A stretch of DNA of 64,000 bases from JBOFBH01 sp051657715. Its GTDB lineage: Bacteria; Actinomycetota; Actinomycetes; Actinomycetales; Angustibacteraceae. The notes under the pieces are model-generated. The model did not search any database, was not told the origin of the DNA, and saw only the letters and a program-made list of their open reading frames with translations. Each line of letters starts with the position of its first letter. The stretch's first letter is position 1. Position numbers and translations under genes: made by a program. Of this stretch, positions 43,870 through 52,553 are shown piece by piece. The stretch spans positions 335,236-399,235 of the forward strand of contig JBOFLF010000064.1 in the NCBI GenBank assembly GCA_051657715.1, in the 5' to 3' direction.

Positions 43870-45732
43870 ATGCACCGCCACGCCGTCTGGGCACCGAAGG
43901 CAGGCCGGGTGGACCTGGTGACCGCGCCCGGCACGCCGCACGAGACCACCGAGCCGCTGGCCCGGTCCGCGGGCGGGTGGTGGCGACACGATGGCCCGTG
44001 GGCGGAGCACGGCACCGACTACGGTTTCCGGCTCGACGGCGGTGACGTGACCCCGGATCCCCGCAGCGCATGGCAGCCAGTCGGGGTGCACGGCCCCAGT
44101 CGGGTGTTCGACCCGGAGCAGCACCACTGGCAGGACGACGGCTGGCGAGGTGTCGGCCACGGCGCCGGGCTGCTCGGGTCGGTGGTGTACGAGCTGCACA
44201 TCGGCACGTTCACCGACGCCGGCACGCTGGACGCCGCGGTCGAGCGCCTGGACCACCTGGTCGCGCTGGGCGCGGACGTCGTCGAGCTTATGCCGGTCGC
44301 CGCGTTCGACGGTCGCTGGGGCTGGGGGTACGACGGGGTGCACCCGTCGGCCGTCCACGAACCGTACGGCGGCCCGGCCGCACTGCAGCGGTTCGTCGAC
44401 GCCTGCCACCAGCGAGGGCTCGCGGTCTGCCTCGACGTCGTCTACAACCACCTCGGCCCGAGCGGCAACTACCTCGACAGGTACGGGCCGTACTTCACCG
44501 GCGCCCACACCCCCTGGGGGCCGGGGCTGAACCTGGACGGCGACGGCAACCTCGCGGTCCGACGATGGCTGATCGACGGCGCGCTGCGCTGGTTCCGCGA
44601 CTTCCACGTGGACGCACTGCGCCTGGACGCGGTGCACGAGCTGCGAGACTCCTCCGCCACCCATGTGCTGGCCCAGCTGGCGGACGAGACCCGGCTGCTC
44701 TCCCAGGCGCTGGGTCGCCCCCTGGAGCTGATCGCGGAGAGCGACCTGAACGACCCTCGGATGGTCGAGCCGACCACCCAGGACGGCCTCGGCGTCCAGG
44801 CCCAATGGGCCGACGACGTCCACCACGCCCTGCACGCCACGTTGACCGGCGAACGTCAGGGGTACTACGTGGACTTCGGCCCGCTGTCGGTCCTGGCGCA
44901 CGTACTCACCCGGGTGTTCCGGCACGACGGCGGCTGGTCCACCTTCCGTGGCCGGGACTGGGGCCGCCCGGTCGATCCGGAACGCCACGACGGGCACCGG
45001 TTCGTGGCCTACCTGCAAACCCATGACCAGGTAGGGAACCGAGCCCGTGGCGATCGGCTCAGCCACCTGGCGACGCCGGCACAGCAGGCGATCGGTGCCG
45101 CGCTGGTGATGACCTCACCGTTCACCCCGATGATCTTCATGGGCGAGGAGTGGGCGGCATCCACACCGTGGCAGTACTTCACCGACTTCGCCGACCTGCA
45201 GCTGGGGCGTGCGGTCAGCGAGGGGCGCCGTCGTGAGTTCGCCGCACACGGCTGGGAGGCGGCAGACGGTCACGACGACCCGCTCGGTGAGGGCACGATG
45301 GAAGATGGCCAGGTCGCTCGTGGCGCGCCGGGCGACGAGAATTTCGGCGGATCAACGGACGACGTCCCCGACCCGCAGGATCCGGCCACCCGGCACCGGT
45401 CAGTGCTGCAGTGGGACGAACGTCGCAACGGTGACCACGCCTGGATGCTGCAGTGGTACCACGACCTGATCGCGTTGCGCCGTAAGCGCCCTGAGCTGCG
45501 GTCCGGTGACCTTGCTGAGATCACCGTGCGCTACGACGAGGACGGTGGCTGGCTCGTCGTGCGCCGCGACCGGCTCCGGGTGGTCGCCAACCTGGCCGAC
45601 CAGCCGCAAGAGGTGCCGCTGGACGCCGAGCCCATCGATGCGGTGCTGTGCTGGGATCCTGCGAGTACCACGCTGCGGGACAGGTCGGTCGCGCTTGGAA
45701 CCCACGGGGTCGCCATCCTCACCACAGCCTGA
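43870..45732 (+). CDS. treZ: Malto-oligosyltrehalose trehalohydrolase
   Basis: 620 residues, GH13. It releases trehalose from the TreY product. It has an N-terminal CBM48-like domain (HRHAVWAPKAGRVDLV), then VVYELHIGTFTDAGTLDAAV, the nucleophile region VDALRLDAVHELRD, the Glu in LELIAESDLNDPRM and YLQTHDQVGNRARGDRL. Residues about 475-500 are a Gly/Asp-rich surface loop. It is separated from treY by the antisense PPK2 gene, so it probably has its own promoter despite the shared pathway. Confidence 0.96.
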   Translation: MHRHAVWAPKAGRVDLVTAPGTPHETTEPLARSAGGWWRHDGPWAEHGTDYGFRLDGGDVTPDPRSAWQPVGVHGPSRVFDPEQHHWQDDGWRGVGHGAGLLGSVVYELHIGTFTDAGTLDAAVERLDHLVALGADVVELMPVAAFDGRWGWGYDGVHPSAVHEPYGGPAALQRFVDACHQRGLAVCLDVVYNHLGPSGNYLDRYGPYFTGAHTPWGPGLNLDGDGNLAVRRWLIDGALRWFRDFHVDALRLDAVHELRDSSATHVLAQLADETRLLSQALGRPLELIAESDLNDPRMVEPTTQDGLGVQAQWADDVHHALHATLTGERQGYYVDFGPLSVLAHVLTRVFRHDGGWSTFRGRDWGRPVDPERHDGHRFVAYLQTHDQVGNRARGDRLSHLATPAQQAIGAALVMTSPFTPMIFMGEEWAASTPWQYFTDFADLQLGRAVSEGRRREFAAHGWEAADGHDDPLGEGTMEDGQVARGAPGDENFGGSTDDVPDPQDPATRHRSVLQWDERRNGDHAWMLQWYHDLIALRRKRPELRSGDLAEITVRYDEDGGWLVVRRDRLRVVANLADQPQEVPLDAEPIDAVLCWDPASTTLRDRSVALGTHGVAILTTA

Positions 45733-45752
45733 CGGACGACCAGGCCAAGCAC

Positions 45753-46625
45753 ATGAGGATCCCCGTCGTCCGCGACCTCGACCGGCTGACGGACGCGGAA
45801 CTCGCCGCGCTGTACGCGTACCCGTCCACCGCCGATCGCCCGGTGGTGCGGGCGAACATGATCAGCACGCTGGACGGCTCGGCTGTGGGGCCGAACGGGC
45901 TCAGCGGGAGCATCAACGACCCGGCGGACCACCGGGTGTTTGAGCTGCTGCGCGCTCTGGCGGACGTCGTGCTCGTCGGCGCGACCACGGTTCGCCAGGA
46001 GGGCTACCGGCCGCTGCGAACCGCGCCTGCTTGGCATGGGCTCCGGGCCGAGCACGGGCTGGCCGCGCACCCAACGCTCGCGGTCGTCACCCGCCGGCTA
46101 GACCTTCCCCAACACCTGCTCACCGCCGGTGGCCTTAGCGCCAGCCATGACCCCACTTGCCATGATGCCGCCGCTCGCGATGCCGCCGTGGGTGACCGCG
46201 GTCGCGATGCCGCGGGCTCAGTGCTGGTGATCGCCCCAGCTGATGCCGATCCGATCCGGCTCGCCGAACTCCGCCGGCAGCTGGGCGCTGACTGCGTGCT
46301 GCCAGTGCCCACCCGGGACGGCCAGCTCAACACCGCGATGGTGGTCGAGCAGCTCGGCGCCCGCGGCTTGCACCGGGTGCTGACCGAAGGCGGGCCGCAC
46401 CTGCTCAGCGCCGTGATCGCGCATGGTCTGTTAGACGAGCTGTGCCTCAGCATGGCGCCGCTGCTGGTCGGAGGAACCGGCCCGAGGATCACGGCGACGA
46501 CGGCGTTGCGACAGTCGCTGCGCCTGGCCCACGTGCTCACCTCGCCCGGGTCCATGCTCACCCGATGGGTCCGCACCGAGGACCATCAGCACTCGGTCCG
46601 GGCTGGCACCTGGTGCCGTGTGTAA
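45753..46625 (+). CDS. RibD C-terminal domain pyrimidine reductase
   Basis: 290 residues of the RibD reductase / DHFR-like fold, without the deaminase domain. Motifs: VRANMISTLDGSAVGPNGLS, VVLVGATTVRQEGYRPL and RVLTEGGPHLLSAVIAHGLL. It likely reduces a riboflavin-pathway ribosylamino-pyrimidine or a related substrate with NADPH; Rv2671 is a known mycobacterial relative. A His/Asp/Ala-rich insert at about 130-150 interrupts the fold. The ATG at 45753 is 20 nt after treZ. The stop lies between two copies of a 19-bp duplication. Confidence 0.85.
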   Translation: MRIPVVRDLDRLTDAELAALYAYPSTADRPVVRANMISTLDGSAVGPNGLSGSINDPADHRVFELLRALADVVLVGATTVRQEGYRPLRTAPAWHGLRAEHGLAAHPTLAVVTRRLDLPQHLLTAGGLSASHDPTCHDAAARDAAVGDRGRDAAGSVLVIAPADADPIRLAELRRQLGADCVLPVPTRDGQLNTAMVVEQLGARGLHRVLTEGGPHLLSAVIAHGLLDELCLSMAPLLVGGTGPRITATTALRQSLRLAHVLTSPGSMLTRWVRTEDHQHSVRAGTWCRV

Positions 46626-46644
46626 CTGGCACCTGGTGCCGTGT
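46603..46644. repeat. 19-bp duplication with GGCACCTGGTGCC palindrome around a stop codon
   Basis: CTGGCACCTGGTGCCGTGT occurs at 46603-46621 and 46626-46644. Each copy holds a near-perfect palindrome (GGCACC-T-GGTGCC). The stop codon TAA of the reductase gene falls between them. Confidence 0.9.
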
Positions 46645-46647
46645 CAC

Positions 46648-46836
46648 CTACTCCCCGCGTGCGCCAGCGACCCAGTACGCCCCTCGGACAGGAAAACGCT
46701 GACCGTCGTGGTCGACCCGGCTCAGGTCGTCGTCGATGTCCCAGCACCTGCAGATCCTTGAACGATTTCTGCAGACCCCGCACCGCGATCGCGTGGGCAG
46801 TCGGATGAAGGGCGCGGGTTTCGGACTAGCAGTCAT
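46648..46836 (-). CDS. Possible 62-residue ORF (weak)
   Basis: This minus-strand frame lies in the gap between the reductase and ligC. The peptide has CGVC and CRCWD clusters, an acidic DIDDDLSRVDHDGQRF stretch and an AYWVAGARGE end. That looks more protein-like than other frames here. No ribosome site or -10 box supports the ATG, and it sits downstream of ligC with a hairpin between them. It may be a gene remnant. Confidence 0.25.
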   Translation of the reverse strand: MTASPKPAPFIRLPTRSRCGVCRNRSRICRCWDIDDDLSRVDHDGQRFPVRGAYWVAGARGE

Positions 46837-46851
46837 CGCACGAGCGTGCAG

Positions 46852-46870
46852 CCCTGACGTCGCGTCAGGG
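46852..46870 (-). terminator. Hairpin downstream of ligC
   Basis: CCCTGACG-TCG-CGTCAGGG is a perfect 8-bp stem with a 3-nt loop, 50 bp past the ligC stop. No T-run follows, as is common for actinobacterial terminators. Confidence 0.5.
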
Positions 46871-46920
46871 TCAAGCCACGACCGATCGGCCCTGCTGCGT
46901 GGATCAACAGGACCGGACGA

Positions 46921-48033
46921 TTAACCGGACAACAGGTGTCTGCCGCCGAGCACGTCCGACAGCTCGTACCGCACCGGGCGGTCCAGCTGGTCGTAGGTGC
47001 AGCTGGTGGGCTCCCGATCGGGTCGCCAGCGCAGGAACTGGGTGGTGTGCCGGAAGCGTGGCCCCTCCATCGCGTCGTAGCGGACCTCCACCACCCGCTC
47101 GGGCCGCAGTGGGACGAACGACAAGTCCTTGCCGGCATTCCACCGACTGGTCTCGGACTTGCGCGGGGTGCGGTGACCCTCCTGCTGCTGAGCCCAGGCC
47201 CACGGGTGGTCATCGAACGTGGTGACCAGCGGCTGCAGCTCGGTCAACAGCTCGCGCCGTCGCGCCATGGTGAACGCGCCGACCACCCCGACCGACACCA
47301 GCCGGCCGTCGTCGCTGTACAGGCCGAGCAGCAACGAGCCCAGGGCATCCGGGCCGGACTTGTGCAGGCGGTACCCCGCGACCACACAATCGGCGGCGCG
47401 GACGTGCTTGATCTTGGCCATCACCCGCTTGTCCGGCTGGTAGCGCAAGTCTGGCGCTTTGGCGATGACACCGTCCAGCCCGGCTCCTTCGAACTGCTCG
47501 AACCAGGTGGCAGCTAGGTCGGCGTCCCGGGTGACCGGGGTGAGGTGCACCGGCGGGGCGGCGTCAGCCAGCACCCGTTCGAGGAGCTCACGGCGTTCCA
47601 GGAGCGGAAGGCCGGTGAGGTTCTGGTCGCCGAGGGCGAGCAGGTCGAAGGCGATGAAGCTGGCCGGGGTCTGCTCGGCCAGCAGCTGGACCCGACTCGC
47701 TGCCGGGTGGATCCGCTGCTGCAGCGCCTCGAAGTCCAGGCGACCGCGGGCGGCGTCGGCGATCACGATCTCGCCGTCCAGGACGGCGCGGGCCGGCAGC
47801 TGAGCCCGCACCGCTGCGACCACCTCGGGGAAGTACCTGGTCATCGGCCGCTCGTTGCGGCTGCCGATCTCGACCTCGTCGCCGTCCTGGAAGATGATCG
47901 ACCGGAAGCCGTCCCACTTCGGCTCGTACACCTGCCCTGGTGGGATCGTCGGGACGGGTTTGGCCAGCATCGGCGCAACGGGCGGCATCACAGGCAGGTC
48001 CACGGCGGCCAGTGTGCCCGCCAGCACTGACAC
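46921..48033 (-). CDS. ligC: ATP-dependent DNA ligase LigC
   Basis: 370 residues. The adenylation motif is YEPKWDGFRSI (KxDG lysine), with DGEIVIAD and FDLLALGDQNL (motifs III/IIIa), DGVIAKAPDLRYQPDKRVM (motif IV) and KIKHVRAADCVVAGYR (motif V). A C-terminal OB-fold follows. It closely resembles mycobacterial LigC (Rv3731), including GSRNERPMTRYFPEVVAA and GKDLSFVPLRPERVVEVRYD. LigC has been linked with Prim-PolC to base excision repair. GTG 48033 or an internal GTG 48003 or ATG 47988 may be the start. Confidence 0.93.
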   Translation of the reverse strand: MSVLAGTLAAVDLPVMPPVAPMLAKPVPTIPPGQVYEPKWDGFRSIIFQDGDEVEIGSRNERPMTRYFPEVVAAVRAQLPARAVLDGEIVIADAARGRLDFEALQQRIHPAASRVQLLAEQTPASFIAFDLLALGDQNLTGLPLLERRELLERVLADAAPPVHLTPVTRDADLAATWFEQFEGAGLDGVIAKAPDLRYQPDKRVMAKIKHVRAADCVVAGYRLHKSGPDALGSLLLGLYSDDGRLVSVGVVGAFTMARRRELLTELQPLVTTFDDHPWAWAQQQEGHRTPRKSETSRWNAGKDLSFVPLRPERVVEVRYDAMEGPRFRHTTQFLRWRPDREPTSCTYDQLDRPVRYELSDVLGGRHLLSG

Positions 48034-48156
48034 GCGAGGTGCCTGGCATGATCCGGTGCCAACTCATGCACCCGATCTGGTGGAGGCTGTGGTGCCGCAG
48101 GCTGGTAGTCAAAGCCGACCATGCGCGCGCTGCAGGGTCGGCTCCCCGTGCTGAGC

Positions 48157-48687
48157 ATGTCGGCGATCGGGCCGCGACTGGTCCACGTCGACCGTGAGAT
48201 CGCCGCCTCGGCGACCGCGGTCTTCGACGTGCTGGCCGATCCGAGCCAACACGCCGCGTTGGACGGTTCGGCTCCCGGCGTCGGCGTCGGCCAGGTCCGC
48301 AGTGTGGCCCGAGGCCCGGACCGGCTGTTCCACGGTGCCCAGTTCACCATGCGGATGCGGCTCGGCTTGCCGTACGTGATGGCCAACCGGGTCGTGGAAT
48401 TCGAGGAGGGACGCCGGATCGCCTGGCAGCACCTCACGCACGCCGTGTGGCGCTACGAGCTGGAACCGCTTGGGCCGGAACGCACCCGCGTCACCGAGAC
48501 CTTCGACGCCACCCGTTCCTGGGCGGCCCCGATCTACCTGCGGCTGGATGTCCCCCGCCGCAACGAGGCCGGGATTCGGCGCACCCTGGAGCGCCTGGCC
48601 GCGATCGTTGAACCAGCTGGCGGACCTGGCGGCACGAGTCCTGCAGCAGCAGACGCGAGCGGCGGGGGCAACCAGATCACGGGGTGA
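48157..48687 (+). CDS. SRPBCC (START-like) family protein
   Basis: 176 residues (188 if ATG 48121 is used). The helix-grip pattern is visible: VHVDREIAASATAVFDVLAD, a beta-sheet segment with RGPDRLFHGAQFTMRMRL and a long C-terminal helix RRTLERLAAIVE. These proteins bind small hydrophobic ligands; the ligand cannot be guessed. The C-terminal 20 residues are Gly/Ala-rich. Its 3' end overlaps that of the antisense VapC gene by 11 bp. It lies between ligC and its usual partner gene. Confidence 0.8.
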   Translation: MSAIGPRLVHVDREIAASATAVFDVLADPSQHAALDGSAPGVGVGQVRSVARGPDRLFHGAQFTMRMRLGLPYVMANRVVEFEEGRRIAWQHLTHAVWRYELEPLGPERTRVTETFDATRSWAAPIYLRLDVPRRNEAGIRRTLERLAAIVEPAGGPGGTSPAAADASGGGNQITG

Positions 48688-49060
48688 TGATGTCGAGGAG
48701 CTTCTCGAGACCCCGCAGATCCTGCGCATTCCTGGTCGCCAAGGCAGCCGAGTGCGCGTGTGCGGTCGCCGCGATGAGCAGGTCGAACTGGCGCGCTCGT
48801 GGTTGGCGTCCCGCTTTGACTACCCGGGCGGCGAGTTCTCCGTAGCTGTCCGCGACCGCGTCGTCAACCGGCAGCGGGTCGAACCGGCGACGCAGCCGGG
48901 CGATCCGGGCCAGCCGGAGAGCTCTCGCGGACTCCCCGCGCGCCACCAGGACGCCGAACTGCAGCTCCGCCAGGCTCACCGTGCTGATCGCCAACTGCCC
49001 GGGCAAAGGTGCCACCTGATCCTCGATCAGCATGCTGGTGTCGAGGACGATCCGTTTCAC
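48677..49060 (-). CDS. vapC: VapC-family PIN toxin
   Basis: 127 residues from the GTG at 49060. The PIN acidic set is visible in RIVLDTSMLIED, STVSLAELQFGVL, DDAVADSYGELAARV and RQFDLLIAATAHAHSAALAT. It should be a Mg-dependent ribonuclease toxin. The start overlaps the antitoxin stop by GTGA. It differs in sequence from the VapC at 21521-21970, so the two modules are not recent copies. Confidence 0.9.
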   Translation of the reverse strand: MKRIVLDTSMLIEDQVAPLPGQLAISTVSLAELQFGVLVARGESARALRLARIARLRRRFDPLPVDDAVADSYGELAARVVKAGRQPRARQFDLLIAATAHAHSAALATRNAQDLRGLEKLLDIITP

Positions 49061-49305
49061 CCGCGTTCCCAGGGATCGACGAGATCCCCGTCGATTCGGC
49101 GGCGATCGTCCTGCCAGTCCAGGTCGGGGCCACCCTGGAAGACGTCGGCGACCTCGTCCCAGGTGCGCCATGAACGGGAGCTGATCGGGCCGAGGACCGC
49201 GGCCGGGCGTCCGGCGACGGTGATCGTCACCCGCTCCCCTGCCTGCGCTCGCCGAACCAGATCGCTGGCCTGCTGTCGCATCTCTCGCAGGCCCACCTCA
49301 CCCAT
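49057..49305 (-). CDS. Phd/YefM-family antitoxin
   Basis: 82 residues. MGEVGLREMRQQASDLVRRA followed by GERVTITVAGRPAAVLGPIS is the Phd/YefM DNA-binding fold. The acidic, Trp-rich C-terminus (DEVADVFQGGPDLDWQDDRR) should bind the toxin. The ATG at 49305 is preceded 6 nt upstream by TACTCT and by a palindrome, so it is leaderless and probably self-repressed. Confidence 0.9.
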   Translation of the reverse strand: MGEVGLREMRQQASDLVRRAQAGERVTITVAGRPAAVLGPISSRSWRTWDEVADVFQGGPDLDWQDDRRRIDGDLVDPWERG

Positions 49306-49311
49306 GACAGG

Positions 49312-49329
49312 AGAGTAGCACTTGTGCTA
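49312..49329 (-). promoter_or_regulatory. Phd-VapC leaderless promoter with palindromic operator
   Basis: TACTCT (49312-49317, minus strand) ends 6 nt before the antitoxin ATG. It overlaps the perfect palindrome TAGCAC-TT-GTGCTA at 49316-49329. Occupancy by the antitoxin would block RNA polymerase, the usual TA feedback. Confidence 0.65.
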
Positions 49330-49352
49330 TTTGGGTTGGTCGGTGTTTCAGA

Positions 49353-50465
49353 TCATCGGTGGTGTCGGTCGCCAGAGGTCTCCGTCTCACCCTGCCAGCG
49401 GTCCGGTTTGGTGTACAGGTTCTCGGTAGGAATGCCTTCAGTGTCGGAGCGGGAGCGGCTGGGTTGCACCCGTTTCGGCTCGCCGGGCATCTTCGGATAG
49501 TCCGGGGGGAACGGGAGCTCACCCAGACCGCGTTCGGTCACGTCGGCTTGCCACAGGTTGAGGGCAGCGTCCAGTGAGCCGACCGCGTCGTCCATCCCGG
49601 CCCACGGGTCGCCGCGCTCGGACACCAGGCCCGGCACGCTGCGGACAGTGAAGGCCGTCGGGTCCACCTCGCTCAGCTCCTGCCACGTCAGCGGTGTGGA
49701 GACCGGGGCACCGGCCAGCGGGCGCGGACTGTACGCGGCGGCGATGGTGCGATCCCGGCACGCCTGGTTGTAGTCGATGAACACCCGAGCCCCGCGCTCC
49801 TCCTTCCACCACGCCGTGGTGACCAGGTCCGGGGCGCGGCGTTCCAGCTCGCGGCCGATCGCGATGACCGCGTGCCGCACGACGAGGAACTCGTGCTCCG
49901 GCCGGACCCGCGCGAACACATGCACCCCGCGGTTGCCGGACGTCTTGACCCACCCGGTCAGGCCCAGCTCGGCCAACAACTCACGCAGCAGGTGCGCAGC
50001 CCGCGCGGCGTCCGCGAAACCCCGGCCCGGCTGGGGGTCCAAGTCGACGCGGATCTCGTCCGGGTCGTCCGGGTGGGCCGTGCGCACCGGCCACGGATGG
50101 AAGGTGATCGTGTTCATCTGCACCGCCCAGACCGCGGTGGCCACCTCGTCCACCACCAGCTGGTCGTGCACCCGGCCACTCGGATACGTCACCGGTTGCA
50201 CGCGAGCGAACTCCGGGACGCCGCGCGGCGGGTTCTTCGAGTAGAACGCCTCCCCTTCGATTCCCTGAGGAAACCGTTGCAACGTCACAGGCCGATCCCG
50301 CAGTCCGGCCAGCAGGTGCGGCCCGATCGCCGCCGCGTACCGGGCCAGCTCCCCCTTGGTGATCCCGCAGTCCGGCCACAGCACCCGATCAGGGCTGGAC
50401 ACCCGGACGGCGCGTCCCGTCCCATCGGGTGCTGGCACCTCGAGGCTGATCGCATCGCCGGCCAT
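49353..50465 (-). CDS. LigD-type primase-polymerase (Prim-PolC-like)
   Basis: 370 residues of the archaeo-eukaryotic primase-like PolDom family. Motifs: SSPDRVLWPDCGITKGELAR, MNTITFHPWPVRTAHPDDPD, the metal-binding IRVDLDPQPGRGF (DxD) and VKTSGNRGVHVFARVRPEHE. In mycobacteria this gene type (Rv3730c) partners with LigC in gap filling. Here it lies 1.3 kb upstream of ligC on the same strand, separated by SRPBCC and a TA pair. The start is uncertain: ATG 50465, ATG 50483 or GTG 50504. It ends in a basic, Arg/Ser-rich tail. Confidence 0.88.
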   Translation of the reverse strand: MAGDAISLEVPAPDGTGRAVRVSSPDRVLWPDCGITKGELARYAAAIGPHLLAGLRDRPVTLQRFPQGIEGEAFYSKNPPRGVPEFARVQPVTYPSGRVHDQLVVDEVATAVWAVQMNTITFHPWPVRTAHPDDPDEIRVDLDPQPGRGFADAARAAHLLRELLAELGLTGWVKTSGNRGVHVFARVRPEHEFLVVRHAVIAIGRELERRAPDLVTTAWWKEERGARVFIDYNQACRDRTIAAAYSPRPLAGAPVSTPLTWQELSEVDPTAFTVRSVPGLVSERGDPWAGMDDAVGSLDAALNLWQADVTERGLGELPFPPDYPKMPGEPKRVQPSRSRSDTEGIPTENLYTKPDRWQGETETSGDRHHR

Positions 50466-50609
50466 ACCGCGACCCAACCACATCGCTCGCCGCCGAGCGA
50501 CCACCAGTCATCCGCGGTTCACCAGACGGCCAACACGGCTGCGGGTGGTGCACGGGAAACGCCTGATAGACACCGTGAGGTACCCACAGCCCCTCTCCGG
50601 AGGTGTCCC

Positions 50610-52541
50610 ATGCCACGAGCGCTCCGACGCACCCCCACCACGAGCGCCCCCACCACCAGCGCCCCCACCGCCAGCGTCGGCGTCGTCGTCACCAGCGCCG
50701 TCACCTTCGTCGCCGTCACCCTCGTCGCCGCGGCCGCCCTGCCGGCCTCGACCGCCACGGTCGCTGCCGCCGGACCCATCACCATCGAGCAGGTTCAGGG
50801 AACGGCGCACGTGTCGCCGCTGGCCGGCACCGCGGTGACCGACGTCACCGGCATCGTGACCGCGGTCGGGGCGAACGGCTTCTGGATGCAGGATCCGGCC
50901 CCCGATGACGACCTTGCGACCAGCGCCGGGGTGTTCGTGTACACCCGCACGGCCCCGGCGGTCGCCGTCGCGGACGCGGTGTCCGTGGCTGGCACCGTCG
51001 GGGAGTTCCGCCCCGGGGGCTCCTCCGGCACCGCCAATCTCAGCACCACCCAGATCAGCTCGCCGACCCTCGCCATCACCGGCCACGATCAGCCGCTGCC
51101 GGCCGCCGCGGTGCTCGGCGTGGACCGCACCGCACCGCCGCAGACCATCAAGCAGGACGGCACCGGCAACGTCGAGGACCCGGCGGCGCCGTTCCGACCG
51201 GACGCCGACGCCATCGACTTCTACGAGTCGCTAGAGGGCATGCGGATCGGCGTCCGGGACGCCCAGGTGGTCGGACCGACGTCGTCCTTCGGCGAGATCC
51301 CGGTGGTGCCGGGGAATCTCACGCGCACCAGTGCGATCCGAAGCATCCGCGGTGGCGTGGTGTACGGGGATTACGACCGGCCGAACGCGATGCGAGTGCA
51401 GCTGGACGACGCCCTGCTGCCCCGCGGCACCATGCCGTCCGCGACCGTCCAGGACACCCTGGCCGGGGACACTGCCGGCGTCCTGGACTACTCCTTCGCC
51501 AATTACAAGCTGCTGGTGACCGCACCACCGAGCGTGCGGTTCGGCGGCCTGCAGCGGGAGGTGACCCGCGCCACCCGCCCGGGCGAGCTGGCGGTAGCCA
51601 CCTTCAACGTGGAGAACCTCTCCCCCATCACCCCGGCGACCACGATCGAGCGGCTGGCCGCACAGGTCGTCACCAACCTCGCCGCACCGGACCTGATCGC
51701 CCTGGAGGAGATCCAGGACGACAACGGGCCGACCAACGACACCGTGGTCACCGTCGGACGCACCATCACCGTGCTCACCGAGGCGATCCGGGCGGCCGGC
51801 GGACCCGAGTACCAGGCCCGCTGGATCGACCCGCAGGACGACGCCGACGGCGGCCAGCCGGGCGGCAACATCCGGCAGGTGCTCCTCTACCGCACCGACC
51901 GCGGCCTGGAGTTCGTCGACCGCCCAGGCGGAGCTGCCACCACCCCGACCGAGGTGGTGCTCGGCAGCGCCGGCCCTCAGCTGTCACTGAGCCCCGGCCG
52001 GATCACCCCGGCCGACGCCGCCTGGACGGACTCGCGCAAGCCGTTGGCCGGGGAGTTCCGGTACCGGGGCAAACCGCTGTTCGTGGTCGCCAACCACTTC
52101 ACCAGCAAGGGCGGGGACGACCCGCTGTTCGGCCGGGTGCAGCCACCGGTGCGATCCAGCGAGATCCAGCGGGTCGCCCAGGCGGCGCTGGTCCGCGGAT
52201 TCGTCGACGACGTGCTGGCCGCAGACCCGGCGGCCCGGGTGGTGGTGCTCGGGGACGTCAACGACGTCGAGTTCTCCTCGACGATCGACACCCTGGTCGG
52301 CTCCGGGCGCACCGCACTGGTGGACCTGCCGCGGACGCTGCCGCCGTGGCAGCGGTACACGTACGTCTTCGAGGGCAACAGCCAGGTGCTGGACCACATC
52401 CTGCTCAGCCCGGGGTTGGCGCCGCGCCCGCGACCCGGGGACGTCCCGGCGTACACCTACGACATCGTGCACACCAACAGCGAATTCCCGGACCAGGACA
52501 GCGATCACGACCCGCAGGTCGTGCGCCTGCGGCTGCGGTAA
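50610..52541 (+). CDS. Exported endonuclease/exonuclease/phosphatase (ExeM/NucH-like)
   Basis: 643 residues. It has a signal-like hydrophobic segment (VVVTSAVTFVAVTLVAAAAL) after a Thr/Ser/Ala/Pro repeat (TTSAPTTSAPTAS). An OB-fold/lamin-tail-like domain at about 60-330 is followed by a Mg-dependent EEP nuclease domain: VATFNVENLSP, LIALEEIQDDNGPTNDTVV, LFVVANHFTSKGGDD, VVVLGDVNDVEF and the C-terminal SDHDPQVVRLRL. It should be a secreted nuclease for DNA/RNA scavenging. The ATG follows CCGGAGG. A long inverted repeat lies just past its stop. Confidence 0.88.
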   Translation: MPRALRRTPTTSAPTTSAPTASVGVVVTSAVTFVAVTLVAAAALPASTATVAAAGPITIEQVQGTAHVSPLAGTAVTDVTGIVTAVGANGFWMQDPAPDDDLATSAGVFVYTRTAPAVAVADAVSVAGTVGEFRPGGSSGTANLSTTQISSPTLAITGHDQPLPAAAVLGVDRTAPPQTIKQDGTGNVEDPAAPFRPDADAIDFYESLEGMRIGVRDAQVVGPTSSFGEIPVVPGNLTRTSAIRSIRGGVVYGDYDRPNAMRVQLDDALLPRGTMPSATVQDTLAGDTAGVLDYSFANYKLLVTAPPSVRFGGLQREVTRATRPGELAVATFNVENLSPITPATTIERLAAQVVTNLAAPDLIALEEIQDDNGPTNDTVVTVGRTITVLTEAIRAAGGPEYQARWIDPQDDADGGQPGGNIRQVLLYRTDRGLEFVDRPGGAATTPTEVVLGSAGPQLSLSPGRITPADAAWTDSRKPLAGEFRYRGKPLFVVANHFTSKGGDDPLFGRVQPPVRSSEIQRVAQAALVRGFVDDVLAADPAARVVVLGDVNDVEFSSTIDTLVGSGRTALVDLPRTLPPWQRYTYVFEGNSQVLDHILLSPGLAPRPRPGDVPAYTYDIVHTNSEFPDQDSDHDPQVVRLRLR

Positions 52542-52553
52542 CTGCTCGTTGCC

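Noticed and set aside
46586..46924. Several overlapping short ORFs in the gap before ligC
   Set aside because: Only the 46648-46836 frame looks slightly protein-like. The others have no start support and typical shadow composition.
50516..50545. Pho box upstream of the exported nuclease (GTTCACC at 50516-50522)
   Set aside because: Only one half-site fits. The next 11-bp repeat (GGCCAAC) is too far from consensus to claim phosphate control.
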